From: an uncultured beta proteobacterium
Lineage (GTDB): Bacteria; Pseudomonadota; Gammaproteobacteria; Burkholderiales; Burkholderiaceae_C
Assembly (NCBI GenBank): GCA_903920405.1
Contig: CAIXMC010000061.1
Coordinates: forward strand, 1 to 5,238
Reading direction: 5' to 3'
Length of the DNA: 5,238 nucleotides
In this document: positions 5,188 to 5,238 of the stretch, in pieces
Layout: each line of letters begins with the position of its first letter
Position numbering within the stretch: position 1 is the stretch's first letter
Translations under genes and position numbers: made by a program
Notes under the pieces: generated by a model
Databases searched by the model: none
Seen by the model: only the letters and a program-made list of their open reading frames with translations
Told to the model about the DNA's origin: nothing

Positions 5188-5238
5188 TATACAAAAAAAC
5201 TCACTCAAGTTCACACAGTTTGACAGGTGAATATTGCC

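Noticed and set aside
5201..5238. Possible 3' end of a minus-strand gene (QYSPVKLCELE then TGA) followed by a T-run
   Set aside because: Only about 12 codons are in the window, which is too few to support a gene; sequence to the right would decide it.

Overview
The window looks like a chromosomal segment from a betaproteobacterium of the order Burkholderiales, most likely family Comamonadaceae (Rhodoferax/Polaromonas-like). Three full-length proteins read as that lineage: a PrxQ/BCP-type peroxiredoxin, a long PIN-PhoH ATPase and the replicative helicase DnaB. The gap between phoH and dnaB and the right end each hold a degenerate copy of an intergenic repeat (GCTATCAAAT..TAGCTACT..GGGCTAGAGGCC type) that I recall as common in this family. 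No phylogeny could be run, so the placement is an inference.

Layout. (1) 1-206: 5' end of a family-2 glycosyltransferase on the minus strand, running off the left edge. (2) 207-1007: AT-rich, gene-poor accessory DNA. It contains a palindromic transposon-like element (215-573) with a second, unrelated inverted-repeat element nested in it (362-540), a 63-codon 3' remnant of an apparent membrane glycosyltransferase (587-778), and a short inverted relative of the first element (842-947). (3) 1008-3219: peroxiredoxin, a strong intrinsic terminator, then phoH, both on the plus strand. (4) 3220-3278: repeat/terminator between convergent phoH and dnaB. (5) 3279-4688: dnaB on the minus strand with a TTG start. 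(6) 4689-5238: no gene I can support. It contains a 20-bp-armed inverted repeat directly upstream of the dnaB ribosome binding site, a third member of the palindromic element family (4836-4996), unassigned sequence, and a second copy of the Comamonadaceae-type repeat.

Biology. The core block is housekeeping: thiol-dependent peroxide removal, an RNA-linked PIN/PhoH ATPase, and the replication-fork helicase. It is bordered on both sides by members of one non-coding mobile-element family with no transposase in the window, consistent with MITE-like elements moved by an enzyme encoded elsewhere. Glycosyltransferase pieces at the left suggest the edge of a surface-polysaccharide region undergoing insertion and decay. 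I found no defence system, CRISPR array, tRNA or rRNA. The most unusual content is the nested and internally deleted palindromic element family and the inverted repeat in the dnaB leader.
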